A DNA stretch of 64,000 bases from NCBI GenBank assembly GCA_902515185.1, contig CABXTN010000003.1:1-64000 (forward strand), written 5' to 3'. The DNA is from an uncultured Pelagibacteraceae bacterium (lineage in GTDB: Bacteria; Pseudomonadota; Alphaproteobacteria; Pelagibacterales; Pelagibacteraceae). Position numbers and translations under genes: made by a program. The notes under the pieces are model-generated. The model was not told the origin of the DNA. It searched no databases and saw nothing but the letters and a program-made list of their open reading frames with translations. Shown piece after piece: positions 31,038 through 41,339 of the stretch. How positions within the stretch are numbered: the stretch's first letter is position 1; each line of letters begins with the position of its first letter.

Positions 31038-31672
31038 TTTTTTTTTACAAAATTATAAATTTTAATTATTTTTGATTCTGAACTTGTTAAACTTTGCTTT
31101 TCCTTAAATTCAAAATTCCATTTTTTCGAACACTCGCTTAAATGATATTTCCCACTTTTACCTAGGAACAAGATTAAACTCTTAAAATTTTTAAAATTGT
31201 TATTTGCTAATTCCAAAATTGTTGGTAAGGGCTTAAAAGCCCTTGCAACTATTATGTCTGTATTTAATTTTTTTTCTTCAAAGATATTTTTTTGAAAAAC
31301 CTCAGCATTTAGTTTTAATTTTTTTATAACGTCTTTAAGGAATTGACTTTTCCGAAAACTTTTTTCATATAAATTAAACTTCATTGAATTTTTTTTATGC
31401 TTCATTATGATAGCAAGAACAATTCCTGGAAGGCCCGGCCCAGAGCCTATATCCGTACAATAATTTTCATTTTTATCAATAAATTCAATTATTTGCGCAC
31501 TATCTATAATATGCCTTTCTTTTAGTATGTTCTCGGTTTTTGGGCTTATTAAATTTATTTTCCTATTACCGGAAATTATTAATGACCTATACTCCTCAAA
31601 ATCATCAAATGTTTCACGTGAAACATTTAGTGTTTCTAATACAGAATATTGCAATGTGTTCGAACTAATCAA
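31034..31672 (-). CDS. rsmG: 16S rRNA (guanine527-N7)-methyltransferase RsmG
   Basis: [28 protein letters not shown]. Confidence 0.95.
   Translation of the reverse strand: MISSNTLQYSVLETLNVSRETFDDFEEYRSLIISGNRKINLISPKTENILKERHIIDSAQIIEFIDKNENYCTDIGSGPGLPGIVLAIIMKHKKNSMKFNLYEKSFRKSQFLKDVIKKLKLNAEVFQKNIFEEKKLNTDIIVARAFKPLPTILELANNNFKNFKSLILFLGKSGKYHLSECSKKWNFEFKEKQSLTSSESKIIKIYNFVKKK
31610..31625. promoter_or_regulatory. parS centromere site
   Basis: Exact 16-bp palindrome TGTTTCACGTGAAACA inside rsmG, next to parAB. Confidence 0.96.
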
Positions 31673-33540
31673 GCTATATGTTTAATAGACTTTCTTTTGA
31701 CATGTGACAACAAAATATATACAGCAGCTGGAGTTATACCGTCTATTCTGAGTGCTTGCCCCATTGTTTGAGGCTTTATTTGGTTAAATTTAGTTTTAAC
31801 TTCATTAGATAAACCTGATAATTTCTCATAATCTATGTTATTTGGTATTTTAAGATTTTCATCCTTTTTAAATGCCAAAATATCTGCATTTTGCTTAGTT
31901 AAATATCCTTTATAGTGAGCTTCGATTTCGAGAGATTCATCTAATTCTTTTGATATAAATGGTATTTCAGGCCATATTTCCCTAATTTTAGGCATATCAA
32001 CACCTATTTGACTCAGAACTTGGCTTGATGATCTGTAGATTCCATCTTTTGCAATTTTGACATTAAATTTTTGGATTTTTGATGGTGATATACTTAGTTT
32101 TTCCATTCTAGCTTTGATTTTAGAAAAATTATCCATTTTTTCATTAAAAATCTGCTTTCTTTCAAAAGAAACCAAACCCAAATTTATTCCTCTTTGAGTC
32201 AATCTGATATCGGCATTATCAGATCTAAGAGTAAGTCTATACTCTGCTCTAGACGTAAACATTCTATATGGCTCGGCCACACCTTTGGTGACCAAATCAT
32301 CTATCATTACTCCAATATAAGCATCAGATCTATCTAATATGAAAGGTTCCATTTTCTTAAATGACAATGCAGCATTAATTCCTGCTATAAGTCCTTGAGC
32401 AGCTGCCTCCTCATAACCTGTAGTACCATTAATTTGACCTGCAAAGTAAAGATTACTAATTTTTTTAGTCTCTAATGTCAAAAAAAGCTCCCTTGGGTCA
32501 ACATAATCGTACTCAATTGCATAACCTGGACGTAATATTTTTACATTCTCTAAACCATTGATATTACGCAATATTTCAAGCTGAACACTTTCTGGAAGTG
32601 AAGTTGAAATCCCGTTTGGATACACTGTGTTATCATTTAAACCTTCTGGTTCTAAAAAAATTTGATGTCTTTCCTTATCACTAAATTTCACAACCTTATC
32701 TTCAATAGAAGGACAATATCTAGGTCCTATACCCTTAATGTTACCAGAGTACATTGCGCTCTTATTTATGTTTTTGGATATTATGTCATGAACTTTTTTA
32801 TTTGTATAAGTCATGTGACATGCAATTTGTTCATTTAAATTTTTTTTGGTTAAGAATGAAAAAAAATAAGGATCACTATCTGCATCCTGCTTATCTAAAT
32901 TCTCAAAATTTATACTTAAGCTATCCAACCTAGGAGGTGTTCCAGTCTTTAGCCTGCCTAAAGTAAAATTATATTTCTTTAATTGCGTACTCAATCCAAC
33001 CGTCGGTTTTTCATTATATCGACCAGCTGGAAACTTATTCTCGCCTATATGTATCAAACCATTTAAAAAAGTGCCTGTTGTTAGTATTATCTTACTAGAT
33101 TTAATTCTTTTTCCTGATTGCGTATTAAAACCATTTATAGCATTATTATTAAAATTAAATCCAATTACAGTATCAGAAAAAAGTGTTAAATTACAATAGT
33201 TTGCAAGTTTTTCTTGCATAAATTTTTTATATAGCGATCTATCAGATTGAGTACGAGGACCACGGACAGCAGGCCCTCTACTTCTATTTAGAAGCCTAAA
33301 CTGTATACCTGATTTATCTGCAACCTCTCCCATTACTCCATCTAGAGCATCTATCTCTCGCACAAGATGTCCCTTACCAAGACCACCTATAGCTGGGTTA
33401 CATGACATCTCACCTATTGTTTCAATGCTGTTAGTAAACAAAGCAGTGTTAACTCCTAATCTCGCAGATGCAGCAGCTGCCTCACACCCTGCGTGTCCTC
33501 CGCCAATTACCACAACATCAAATGATAAATCTTTTTCCAT
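31669..33540 (-). CDS. mnmG: tRNA uridine 5-carboxymethylaminomethyl modification enzyme MnmG
   Basis: [42 protein letters not shown]. Confidence 0.98.
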   Translation of the reverse strand: MEKDLSFDVVVIGGGHAGCEAAAASARLGVNTALFTNSIETIGEMSCNPAIGGLGKGHLVREIDALDGVMGEVADKSGIQFRLLNRSRGPAVRGPRTQSDRSLYKKFMQEKLANYCNLTLFSDTVIGFNFNNNAINGFNTQSGKRIKSSKIILTTGTFLNGLIHIGENKFPAGRYNEKPTVGLSTQLKKYNFTLGRLKTGTPPRLDSLSINFENLDKQDADSDPYFFSFLTKKNLNEQIACHMTYTNKKVHDIISKNINKSAMYSGNIKGIGPRYCPSIEDKVVKFSDKERHQIFLEPEGLNDNTVYPNGISTSLPESVQLEILRNINGLENVKILRPGYAIEYDYVDPRELFLTLETKKISNLYFAGQINGTTGYEEAAAQGLIAGINAALSFKKMEPFILDRSDAYIGVMIDDLVTKGVAEPYRMFTSRAEYRLTLRSDNADIRLTQRGINLGLVSFERKQIFNEKMDNFSKIKARMEKLSISPSKIQKFNVKIAKDGIYRSSSQVLSQIGVDMPKIREIWPEIPFISKELDESLEIEAHYKGYLTKQNADILAFKKDENLKIPNNIDYEKLSGLSNEVKTKFNQIKPQTMGQALRIDGITPAAVYILLSHVKRKSIKHIA

Positions 33541-33656
33541 AAATTGAATTTACATATGAAATGATTATTTACAAGAATAGGCTTAAAAATGTCTAATAAG
33601 TGGCTATTACCAACGAAAAACTAATAAAAGTATCAAAAAAAGCAGCAAAATGATGA

Positions 33657-34988
33657 CTATTTTCCAATACAAAAATCGTTGAAAATACTATCTAATATCT
33701 CCTCAACGTCAAATTTTCCAGTTATTTTACCTAAACTTCTACATGCAAGCCTTAAGTCCTCTGCGGCTTTATCAAAATCTTCAGCATCTTTTTTTTGTTT
33801 AAATTCTTTAAGGCTGTTCAAACAATCCTCCAAATTTTGCCTGTGCCTAGCTCTAGTAATTAAAATATTCTCACTTCCTAAAAATCGATTTTTAATTTTA
33901 TTTTTAATTGAATTAATTAAGAGATCAATATTTTTTTGGTTCCTTATAGAGATTAAAATAGGGTCTAGCTTTTTTATATCAAAAGATATTTTATCAGAAA
34001 TTTTATCAATTTTATTTATAACCAACAATGTCTTTTCATTAATGTATTTATCTAAAAACCGTTGATTTTCCTCATTTTTAGCATCAATTATAATGATATT
34101 TAAATCGGCTTCTTCTGCCTTTTTTAAAGAAAGTTTAATACCTTTTTTCTCTATTTCATCTTCAGCTTCTCTAATTCCAGCAGTATCTGAAATTATAACC
34201 GGGTAACCATCTATGTTTAAGTGAGCCTCAATAACATCTCTTGTAGTCCCAGCAATTTCAGAAACAATTGCAACGTCCCTATCCGAAAGGTGGTTAAGCA
34301 ATGAAGATTTTCCAACATTTGGTGGTCCTATTATTGCTATTCTAAACCCCTCCCTAATAAGTTCCCCAACCTTGTTATCTTTTAAACTTTTTTCTATTTC
34401 ATTAATCATAGATTCTGTTTTGTTTTTAGTTTTGTTCAAAATATCTTTTGGCAAATCTTCATCGGGAAAATCTATTTTTGCCTCTATATTTGAAAGAATT
34501 TTTAAAAGATCTGCTCGCCACGTTTCAAATTTTTTTAAATTATTACCCGCAATTACCTTTAGAGCTTGTTGCATTTGTAAGTCAGTTTCTGAGGATATGA
34601 GATCTCCAATACTTTCGGCTTTGAGTAAATCTATTTTCCCATTTTTAAATGCAAGCTTTGTAAATTCCCCTGGCTCAGCCAATCTACAGTTTTTTATCCT
34701 TGAAATTGCTTCTAGAAGTGCTTTTACTACTGCTCTGCTACCGTGGACTTGGATTTCGGCCATATCCTCACCTGTGTAGCTATTTGGCCCTGGATACCAT
34801 ATTATTATGCCTTGATCTATCATTCCAGTTTTGTTGTTATTGTTCACTTTTTTAAGGGTTGCCATTCTTGGTTGAGGAAAGGGTTCGCTTGTTAAGTCCA
34901 TAATCACTTTTTTTGTTTCAGGACCTGATATTCTCAAAACTGCAATTCCTGATACACCAATTCCAGATGATAATGCGTAAATTGTCAT
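33657..34988 (-). CDS. mnmE: tRNA modification GTPase MnmE
   Basis: MTIYALSSGIGVSGIAVLRISG, IGPPNVGKSSLLN, DTAGIREAEDEIE, C-terminal CIGK. Confidence 0.98.
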   Translation of the reverse strand: MTIYALSSGIGVSGIAVLRISGPETKKVIMDLTSEPFPQPRMATLKKVNNNNKTGMIDQGIIIWYPGPNSYTGEDMAEIQVHGSRAVVKALLEAISRIKNCRLAEPGEFTKLAFKNGKIDLLKAESIGDLISSETDLQMQQALKVIAGNNLKKFETWRADLLKILSNIEAKIDFPDEDLPKDILNKTKNKTESMINEIEKSLKDNKVGELIREGFRIAIIGPPNVGKSSLLNHLSDRDVAIVSEIAGTTRDVIEAHLNIDGYPVIISDTAGIREAEDEIEKKGIKLSLKKAEEADLNIIIIDAKNEENQRFLDKYINEKTLLVINKIDKISDKISFDIKKLDPILISIRNQKNIDLLINSIKNKIKNRFLGSENILITRARHRQNLEDCLNSLKEFKQKKDAEDFDKAAEDLRLACRSLGKITGKFDVEEILDSIFNDFCIGK

Positions 34989-35036
34989 TTAAATATTATA
35001 ACTTGAAAATATCGAATAGATATCGATAAATATCGT

Positions 35037-35873
35037 ATGATCATTTGGTTGGCATCATATCCAAAAAGTGGAAATACCTGGTTAAGACTATTTCTTCGAG
35101 CTTATTTTTTAACTAGCGATAAAAATTTTTCTATCAATGAAGAGGGGGCAAGTGATTATGAAGCAAAAACATTTCCAAACTATAATTTACTTATTGATAA
35201 TAAAATTGAGCTCCAAAAGTTTGAAGAAATTGTTAAAAATTGGTTAACGCTCCAAGAATACATAAATTTAAATAATAAAATAAACTTTTTAAAAACACAT
35301 AATGGAAACTTTAATATTAATGGTTTTCCTTTTACTAATTCTGAGAATACTATTGGTGGGATATATATAGTCAGAGATCCTAGAGATGTTGCTTTATCTT
35401 TAACCAACCATTTTAGCATGACAAAAGAAGAGGCAGTTAAAAACATGACAAATATGGAACATTATGAATTAGACGATAAAAATGTCTCTAAAGGTTTTAA
35501 GAGAAGCATACTGGGTACCTGGTCTAGTAATTATAGTTCTTGGAGATATTATCAAGCTAGAAATATTCATTTGGTTAAATATGAAGATATGGTTAAAAAC
35601 CCCACAACAACATTTAAAAATATACTGTTTTATTTAAGTAAATTTTTACCTTTAAAAATAGAGGAAAAAAAAATTCAATTAGCTTTAGAACAAACATCAT
35701 TTAACAATTTAAGTAAAATGGAAATGAGTAGTGGTTTTATAGAAGTTGGAAGTGGAGATAAATTTTTTCGTAAAGGGATAGTGGGCGAATGGAAAAATAA
35801 ACTAGAGCCAGACTTGGTCAATAAAATTGAAGAAGCATTCAAAAAAGAAATGGTTGAGTTAAATTATTTATAA
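35037..35873 (+). CDS. PAPS-dependent sulfotransferase-domain protein
   Basis: WLASYPKSGNTWLRLFL (5'-PSB loop), YIVRDPRDVALSL (3'-PB motif), FRKGIVGEWKN. Confidence 0.9.
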   Translation: MIIWLASYPKSGNTWLRLFLRAYFLTSDKNFSINEEGASDYEAKTFPNYNLLIDNKIELQKFEEIVKNWLTLQEYINLNNKINFLKTHNGNFNINGFPFTNSENTIGGIYIVRDPRDVALSLTNHFSMTKEEAVKNMTNMEHYELDDKNVSKGFKRSILGTWSSNYSSWRYYQARNIHLVKYEDMVKNPTTTFKNILFYLSKFLPLKIEEKKIQLALEQTSFNNLSKMEMSSGFIEVGSGDKFFRKGIVGEWKNKLEPDLVNKIEEAFKKEMVELNYL

Positions 35874-35876
35874 AAT

Positions 35877-37148
35877 TTAACCCGGTTTATTCATTGAATT
35901 AAAAAATTCGCTATTACTTTTAGTATTCTTTAATTTAGAATTGATAAATTCTATAGCATCCATCGATCCCATTGGAGCAATAATTCTTCTAAGTACGTTC
36001 ATTTTTTGTAAGTCTGCTTTTTCGAATAGAAGTTCTTCTCTCCTTGTTCCGGACTTGGTAATATCGATTGCAGGGAATATTCTTTTTTCTGATATTTTTC
36101 TATCTAAAATAGTTTCACTGTTTCCTGTTCCTTTAAATTCCTCAAAAATTACTTCATCCATCCTGCTTCCTGTATCAATTAAAGCTGTAGCTATAATTGT
36201 TAATGAGCCACCTTCTTCAATATTCCTTGCGGCTCCAAAAAACCTTTTTGGCCTTTGTAGAGCATTTGCATCAACTCCTCCGGTTAATACTTTTCCAGAG
36301 CTTGGCACTACTGCGTTATAAGCTCTACCTAGTCTTGTTATTGAGTCTAGAAGAATTACTACGTCTTTTTTATGTTCTGTTAATCTTTTCGCTTTTTCTA
36401 TAACCATTTCAGCAACCGCAACATGTCTTTGTGCAGGCTCATCAAAAGTGGAGCTTATCACTTCACCTTTAACAGTTCTTTGCATATCCGTTACTTCCTC
36501 GGGTCTCTCATCAATTAGAAGAACCATTAAGTAGCACTCGGGGTGGTTTGCGGTAATTGAGTTTGCTATACTTTGAAGTATCATTGTCTTTCCTGCTTTT
36601 GGTGGTGAAATTATAAGAGATCTCTGACCTTTCCCTATTGGACTAACTAAATCTATTAATCTTGGAGTTAAATCAGGTTTTTTTTCGATTTTACTACTTT
36701 CCACTTCCATTACTAATTGTTTATTCGGATACAAAGGGGTTAAGTTATCAAAAGCAATTTTGTGTCTTGCTTTTTCAGGGTCTTCAAAATTTATTTTACT
36801 AACTTGCAAAAGGGCAAAATATCTTTCTCCATCTTTAGGTGCTCTAACGGGTCCTTCAACTGTATCTCCAGTTCTTAAACCAAATCTTCTTATTTGACTT
36901 GGGCTTATATATATATCATCAGGACCTGGTAAATAATTTGACTCCATGGCTCTTAAAAATCCGAAACCATCTTGTAACAGTTGCAAAACACCACCTCCCG
37001 TTATTTCTTCTCCTTTTTCAGCTAATTTTTTTAAAATAGCAAATAAGATCTCTTGTTTTCTTAATGTACTTGCATTTTCAATACCCAACTCTTCTGCTTG
37101 AGTTATAAGATTTTCTGATGATTTTTTTTTAAGTTCTTGGATATTCAT
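35877..37148 (-). CDS. rho: Transcription termination factor Rho
   Basis: [47 protein letters not shown]. Confidence 0.98.
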   Translation of the reverse strand: MNIQELKKKSSENLITQAEELGIENASTLRKQEILFAILKKLAEKGEEITGGGVLQLLQDGFGFLRAMESNYLPGPDDIYISPSQIRRFGLRTGDTVEGPVRAPKDGERYFALLQVSKINFEDPEKARHKIAFDNLTPLYPNKQLVMEVESSKIEKKPDLTPRLIDLVSPIGKGQRSLIISPPKAGKTMILQSIANSITANHPECYLMVLLIDERPEEVTDMQRTVKGEVISSTFDEPAQRHVAVAEMVIEKAKRLTEHKKDVVILLDSITRLGRAYNAVVPSSGKVLTGGVDANALQRPKRFFGAARNIEEGGSLTIIATALIDTGSRMDEVIFEEFKGTGNSETILDRKISEKRIFPAIDITKSGTRREELLFEKADLQKMNVLRRIIAPMGSMDAIEFINSKLKNTKSNSEFFNSMNKPG

Positions 37149-37207
37149 AGTGAGGGAATTTTTTTTAAGATATTTTTAATATATATAGTTTTTATTATTT
37201 TTCAAGC

Positions 37208-37642
37208 CTAGATAGGCTTAAATATTACAACAAATATTATCAAAATAAGTAGAATTGTTGGCACTTCATTGAAAAATCTAAAAAATTTAGAAGATTTAGT
37301 ATTATCATTCATTTTAAATTTTTGAAGAAAATGACCCAAATAAAAATGATATATAGTTAATAAGATGACTAAAACCAATTTAGATTTAAGCCAATAAGTA
37401 GATAGTTGATCAAATCCAATACTCACGATCAACAATAAACCAAAAATCCAAGAAATTATCATTGCGGGTGTCATTATGTAAAAATATAGTTTTCTCTCCA
37501 TAATTTTAAAAACATTACATATATTCTCATCAAATTGATTTTCTGTATGATAAACAAATATTCTAGGTAAATATAATAAACCAGCCATCCAAGATATTAT
37601 TGCAATTAAATGGAGAGCTTTGAAAATGAGATAAGTGTTCAT
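37208..37642 (-). CDS. hemJ: HemJ-like protoporphyrinogen IX oxidase (UPF0093)
   Basis: KALHLIAIISWMAGLLYLPRIFVYH; adjacent to hemH/hemE. Confidence 0.92.
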   Translation of the reverse strand: MNTYLIFKALHLIAIISWMAGLLYLPRIFVYHTENQFDENICNVFKIMERKLYFYIMTPAMIISWIFGLLLIVSIGFDQLSTYWLKSKLVLVILLTIYHFYLGHFLQKFKMNDNTKSSKFFRFFNEVPTILLILIIFVVIFKPI

Positions 37643-38640
37643 TAATTTACCAAATAACTAGAGACTAAACTATTAAGTAAATTTATATGATCTGAATTGT
37701 CATTTAAACAGGGAATTAAATCAAAATTTTCACCCCCTGATTTGATAAAGCTTTCTTTGCCCTGAATAAGTATTTCTTCTAAAGTTTCCACACAATCAGA
37801 TGAGAAGCCAGGACATATAACGAGTATATTTTTTTTACCTTCGTCTGGAAGTTTTTCAAAAGTTTTGTCTGTATAAGGTTGGAGCCATTCCTGGGGGCCA
37901 AATCGAGATTGAAATGTAGTTTTAATAGGAACATTATTAAACTTTTCTGAAATTAAACGAGATGTTTTTTGACAATAACAATGGTAAGGATCGCCTTTTT
38001 CAAAATATTTTTTTGGTATACCATGGTATGATGCTATTATTAAATCTGGCTTCCAACTAATTTCTGATATTTTTTTATTAATGCTATTTACTAAAGCATC
38101 AATATATAATGGATTAGATTCATAATGCGGAATTATCTGCAAACTGGGTTGCCATCTCATGCTCATTAAACATCTATATACCTCATCACAGACGGTTGCT
38201 GTAGTAGCGGCTGCATATTGGGGATACAAAGGTAGTATTATTAAATTTTCACAACCATATTCATATAATTTCTTTATCTTATTTTTAATGCTTGGATTTC
38301 CATATCTCATAGCATAATCGACAAATATCTTCTCATCTTCCATTTTAGTTTTGAGTTTTTTTGTTTGCATTTCGGTAAAGTACTTAAGAGGAGACATGTT
38401 AATATCTTTCATCCAAATTTCCTTATAAGCCTTTGCTGTTTTTGATGGTCTAAAAGTCAAAATAAATAAATTGAGTATTATTTGCCAAATAATTGGATTT
38501 ACTTCTATCACTCTTCTATCAGATAAAAATTCCTTTAAGTATTTCCTTATATCCAACCAACTTGTTGAATCTGGTGTGCCCAGGTTAATTAAAAGGATTC
38601 CTGTTTTGCCAAATTTTACTTTTGGATGATTTGGGTCCAT
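37642..38640 (-). CDS. hemH: Ferrochelatase
   Basis: GILLINLGTPDS, SYHGIPKKYFEKGDPY, FQSRFGPQEWLQPYTD. Confidence 0.97.
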   Translation of the reverse strand: MDPNHPKVKFGKTGILLINLGTPDSTSWLDIRKYLKEFLSDRRVIEVNPIIWQIILNLFILTFRPSKTAKAYKEIWMKDINMSPLKYFTEMQTKKLKTKMEDEKIFVDYAMRYGNPSIKNKIKKLYEYGCENLIILPLYPQYAAATTATVCDEVYRCLMSMRWQPSLQIIPHYESNPLYIDALVNSINKKISEISWKPDLIIASYHGIPKKYFEKGDPYHCYCQKTSRLISEKFNNVPIKTTFQSRFGPQEWLQPYTDKTFEKLPDEGKKNILVICPGFSSDCVETLEEILIQGKESFIKSGGENFDLIPCLNDNSDHINLLNSLVSSYLVN

Positions 38641-38657
38641 AATTTAAAAATACCTTA

Positions 38658-39659
38658 TTAGTTATCTTTTACAAACTTTATTAAATATTCTACCATATTA
38701 GGATCAGTTTGTGGTAAAACACCATGACCCAAATTAAATATATATGGGTGATCTTTGAAAACTTCTTTATACTTTTTCACCTCATTCTTAAGTGATTGTT
38801 TGTCAACAAGTAAAGCTCTTGGATCTATTCCACCTTGTACAGGTATATGAATATCTTTTACAATCTTTTTAGGTTCGATATTATAGTCAATACTGATTAC
38901 ATCTGGGTTGACTTTTTCGACAAATTTTTTAAAATTTTTAATATTTCTGGGAAAACAAATAACGGGTACATCTAAACTTTTGGTAAAATCAACTATTTCC
39001 TTAGTTGGCTGATATACATATTTTTCTAAGTCTTTTTCGCTAAGCAACCCTGCCCAACTATCAAAAATTTGAATTACTGTTGCACCATTTCTAACTTGAT
39101 ATTTTATATGAATTTTAAGATATTCTTTTAATATACTTAAAATATTATTATTTAAATTTTTATCTTTAAAAAAATTTTTTTTAAGATTTTTTTTTGGTGA
39201 AATTCTATTAATCATATAAACCAATAATGTCCAAGGGGCGCCAACAAATCCTATGAGGTCTTTTTTTTCTAAGATTTTATTATTTGATGTTTTTTTAATT
39301 GACTCATAAACTGGTTTTAATTTATTTATAAAATTACTCTTTTTAATAATTAAACTTGATTTGTCATTAAAGTCTCCTAATTGAGGCCCTAATCCTTTTG
39401 TAAAATTTAATTTTTGACCTAACCCATATGGAACCATTAATATATCTGAAAATATGATAGCAGCGTCGAAATCAAACCTTTTGATAGGTTGTAGTGTTAT
39501 TTCTGGTACAAGTTTATTATTTAAACATAGTTTAACAAAATTTTTATTTTTTTTTCTAATTTTTCTAAATTCAGGAAGGTATCTACCAGCCTGTCTCATT
39601 AACCATATAGGTTTATAAGATATATCCTTTTTCAAAATGCATTTTTTAATAGGAGTCAT
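38658..39659 (-). CDS. hemE: Uroporphyrinogen decarboxylase
   Basis: KPIWLMRQAGRYLPEFR, GFVGAPWTLLVYM, FNLGHGVLPQTDP. Confidence 0.97.
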   Translation of the reverse strand: MTPIKKCILKKDISYKPIWLMRQAGRYLPEFRKIRKKNKNFVKLCLNNKLVPEITLQPIKRFDFDAAIIFSDILMVPYGLGQKLNFTKGLGPQLGDFNDKSSLIIKKSNFINKLKPVYESIKKTSNNKILEKKDLIGFVGAPWTLLVYMINRISPKKNLKKNFFKDKNLNNNILSILKEYLKIHIKYQVRNGATVIQIFDSWAGLLSEKDLEKYVYQPTKEIVDFTKSLDVPVICFPRNIKNFKKFVEKVNPDVISIDYNIEPKKIVKDIHIPVQGGIDPRALLVDKQSLKNEVKKYKEVFKDHPYIFNLGHGVLPQTDPNMVEYLIKFVKDN

Positions 39660-39940
39660 AATATATAATTATATAACCTTAGTATTAGTTTATTGTGTTG
39701 TTAATAACGTTAATTAATTTTTATTAACCTTTTTTCCAATAACTATCCACAGGCATGTTTTCTAAAAAACTAATAATAAAAGGAAAAAAACATATTTTTA
39801 ATACTTATATTTATAGTTAAAAACTCTTATAAACATGTTTAAATTTGTTAATTAAATTAGTTTTTTTCACTTTTATAACAATAATATTCAAATTTTACTT
39901 AAATACGTTTATTATTAAATGCTTATAAACATATTTATAC
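39660..39940. other. oriC: Putative chromosomal replication origin (oriC)
   Basis: 281-bp very AT-rich gap between hemE and ppsR/CC0001-type gene, the position of oriC in Caulobacter and Rickettsia; one near-consensus DnaA box (ctatccaca at 39743-39751), AT-rich repeats, transcription diverges from it. Confidence 0.8.
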
Positions 39941-40765
39941 ATGAATAATCCATATCAAATTTACCTTATTTCTGATTCCACTGGTGAAACTCTAGATAGA
40001 ATTTTTTTAGCTCTCAAAGCTCAATTTAAAAATTTTTTATATGAAACAAATCATTTTTCTTTTACAAGAACCGAAAATCAAATTCTAAAAATATTAGAAA
40101 ATACAGAAAAAGATAAAAAAGTTATTATACTCTACACAATTGTAGATAATAATTTATCAAAATTTCTTGAGGTAGAGACAAAAAAAAAAAGAATTCCTTG
40201 TTTTGGTGTTCTGGGAGACTTAATTCTAAGCTTTTCTAAATTATTAAACCAAGAGGCATCATTTAAACCTAGTGGGCAACATGCTTTGGACGACGAATAT
40301 TATAAAAGAATTGAGGCTATACAATTTACTATGAACCATGATGATGGAAATCTTTCTAGTGATGTAATTAAGTCAGACATAATTCTTCTCGGAGTTAGTA
40401 GAACAAGTAAAACACCAACCTCTATTTATTTGGCAAATAAAGGTTTTAAGGTTTCAAATATCCCTTTAGTTAACGAAAATTCTATACCTAGTAATATTAG
40501 AGAGGGAAATAATAAAAATTGTATAATAGGCTTAACGGCGGAACCAGATAGATTGGTAGAAATTAGAAAAAATAGAATGAATTCTTTAAGAGATAATTCA
40601 AGCACGAATTATACAAGTTTAGATAAAATTTCAAAAGAAGTGGAACAAGCTAAGAAAACTTTCCAAAAATATAAATGGCCAGTTATCGATGTAACTAGAA
40701 AGTCAGTAGAGGAAACTGCTGCATCCGTTATAAAAATTTACGAAATAAGTAAGAAAAATGTTTGA
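39941..40765 (+). CDS. Pyruvate,phosphate dikinase / PEP synthase regulatory kinase-pyrophosphorylase (DUF299)
   Basis: YLISDSTGETLDRI, LLGVSRTSKTPTSIYLANKGFKVSNIPLV. Confidence 0.95.
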   Translation: MNNPYQIYLISDSTGETLDRIFLALKAQFKNFLYETNHFSFTRTENQILKILENTEKDKKVIILYTIVDNNLSKFLEVETKKKRIPCFGVLGDLILSFSKLLNQEASFKPSGQHALDDEYYKRIEAIQFTMNHDDGNLSSDVIKSDIILLGVSRTSKTPTSIYLANKGFKVSNIPLVNENSIPSNIREGNNKNCIIGLTAEPDRLVEIRKNRMNSLRDNSSTNYTSLDKISKEVEQAKKTFQKYKWPVIDVTRKSVEETAASVIKIYEISKKNV

Positions 40766-41339
40766 AGTTATTTTAGCGTCTAAAAGCAAGGTAAGATTAG
40801 ATATATTAAATAAAAATAATATTAGTTGTAAACCAGAGCCATCAAATGTAGATGAAGATGAGATTAAACTATCGATGTTAAAAGAGGGAGCCACACCAGA
40901 AGATGTGTCAAAAAATTTAGCAGAAATTAAAGCAAATAAAATTAGTCAAAGAAATATGGATAAACTGGTAATTGGCGCAGATAGTGTAATTGATTTAAAT
41001 AACAATATAATTTCTAAACCAAAAAATAGAGATGAAGCATTACAGATATTAAAAAGTCTTAATGGCAGAAGTCATTTTTTAATTAGTTCGGTTTGTATTT
41101 CAAAAAACGGTTCTATGATATGGAACTACACTGACAAAGCAGAGCTTACGATGAAAAAAATGACTGAAAATCAACTAAAAGTATATTTATCTAAAATAAA
41201 TGATGAAAAATTATATGCATATAACGTTTACCAAATAGAGGGTGAAGGAAAAAAATTGTTTTCAAATATAAAGGGAGACTTGAATACTATAATGGGATTA
41301 CCAATTAAAAAGATTAAAGAATATCTAGAAAGATTGTAA
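40758..41339 (+). CDS. maf: Maf-family nucleotide pyrophosphatase
   Basis: VILASKSKVRLDIL, VIGADSVIDLN; overlaps upstream gene. Confidence 0.93.
   Translation: MFEVILASKSKVRLDILNKNNISCKPEPSNVDEDEIKLSMLKEGATPEDVSKNLAEIKANKISQRNMDKLVIGADSVIDLNNNIISKPKNRDEALQILKSLNGRSHFLISSVCISKNGSMIWNYTDKAELTMKKMTENQLKVYLSKINDEKLYAYNVYQIEGEGKKLFSNIKGDLNTIMGLPIKKIKEYLERL

Noticed and set aside
33679-34779. Plus-strand ORFs of 128-135 aa inside mnmE
   Set aside because: Ser/Phe/Leu-rich antisense translations of a conserved GTPase gene.
39701-39727. TTAA clusters as CtrA boxes in the putative oriC
   Set aside because: Spacings between TTAA elements are 5, 6, 9 or 10 nt; none is the N7 required, and TTAA is frequent by chance in this composition.
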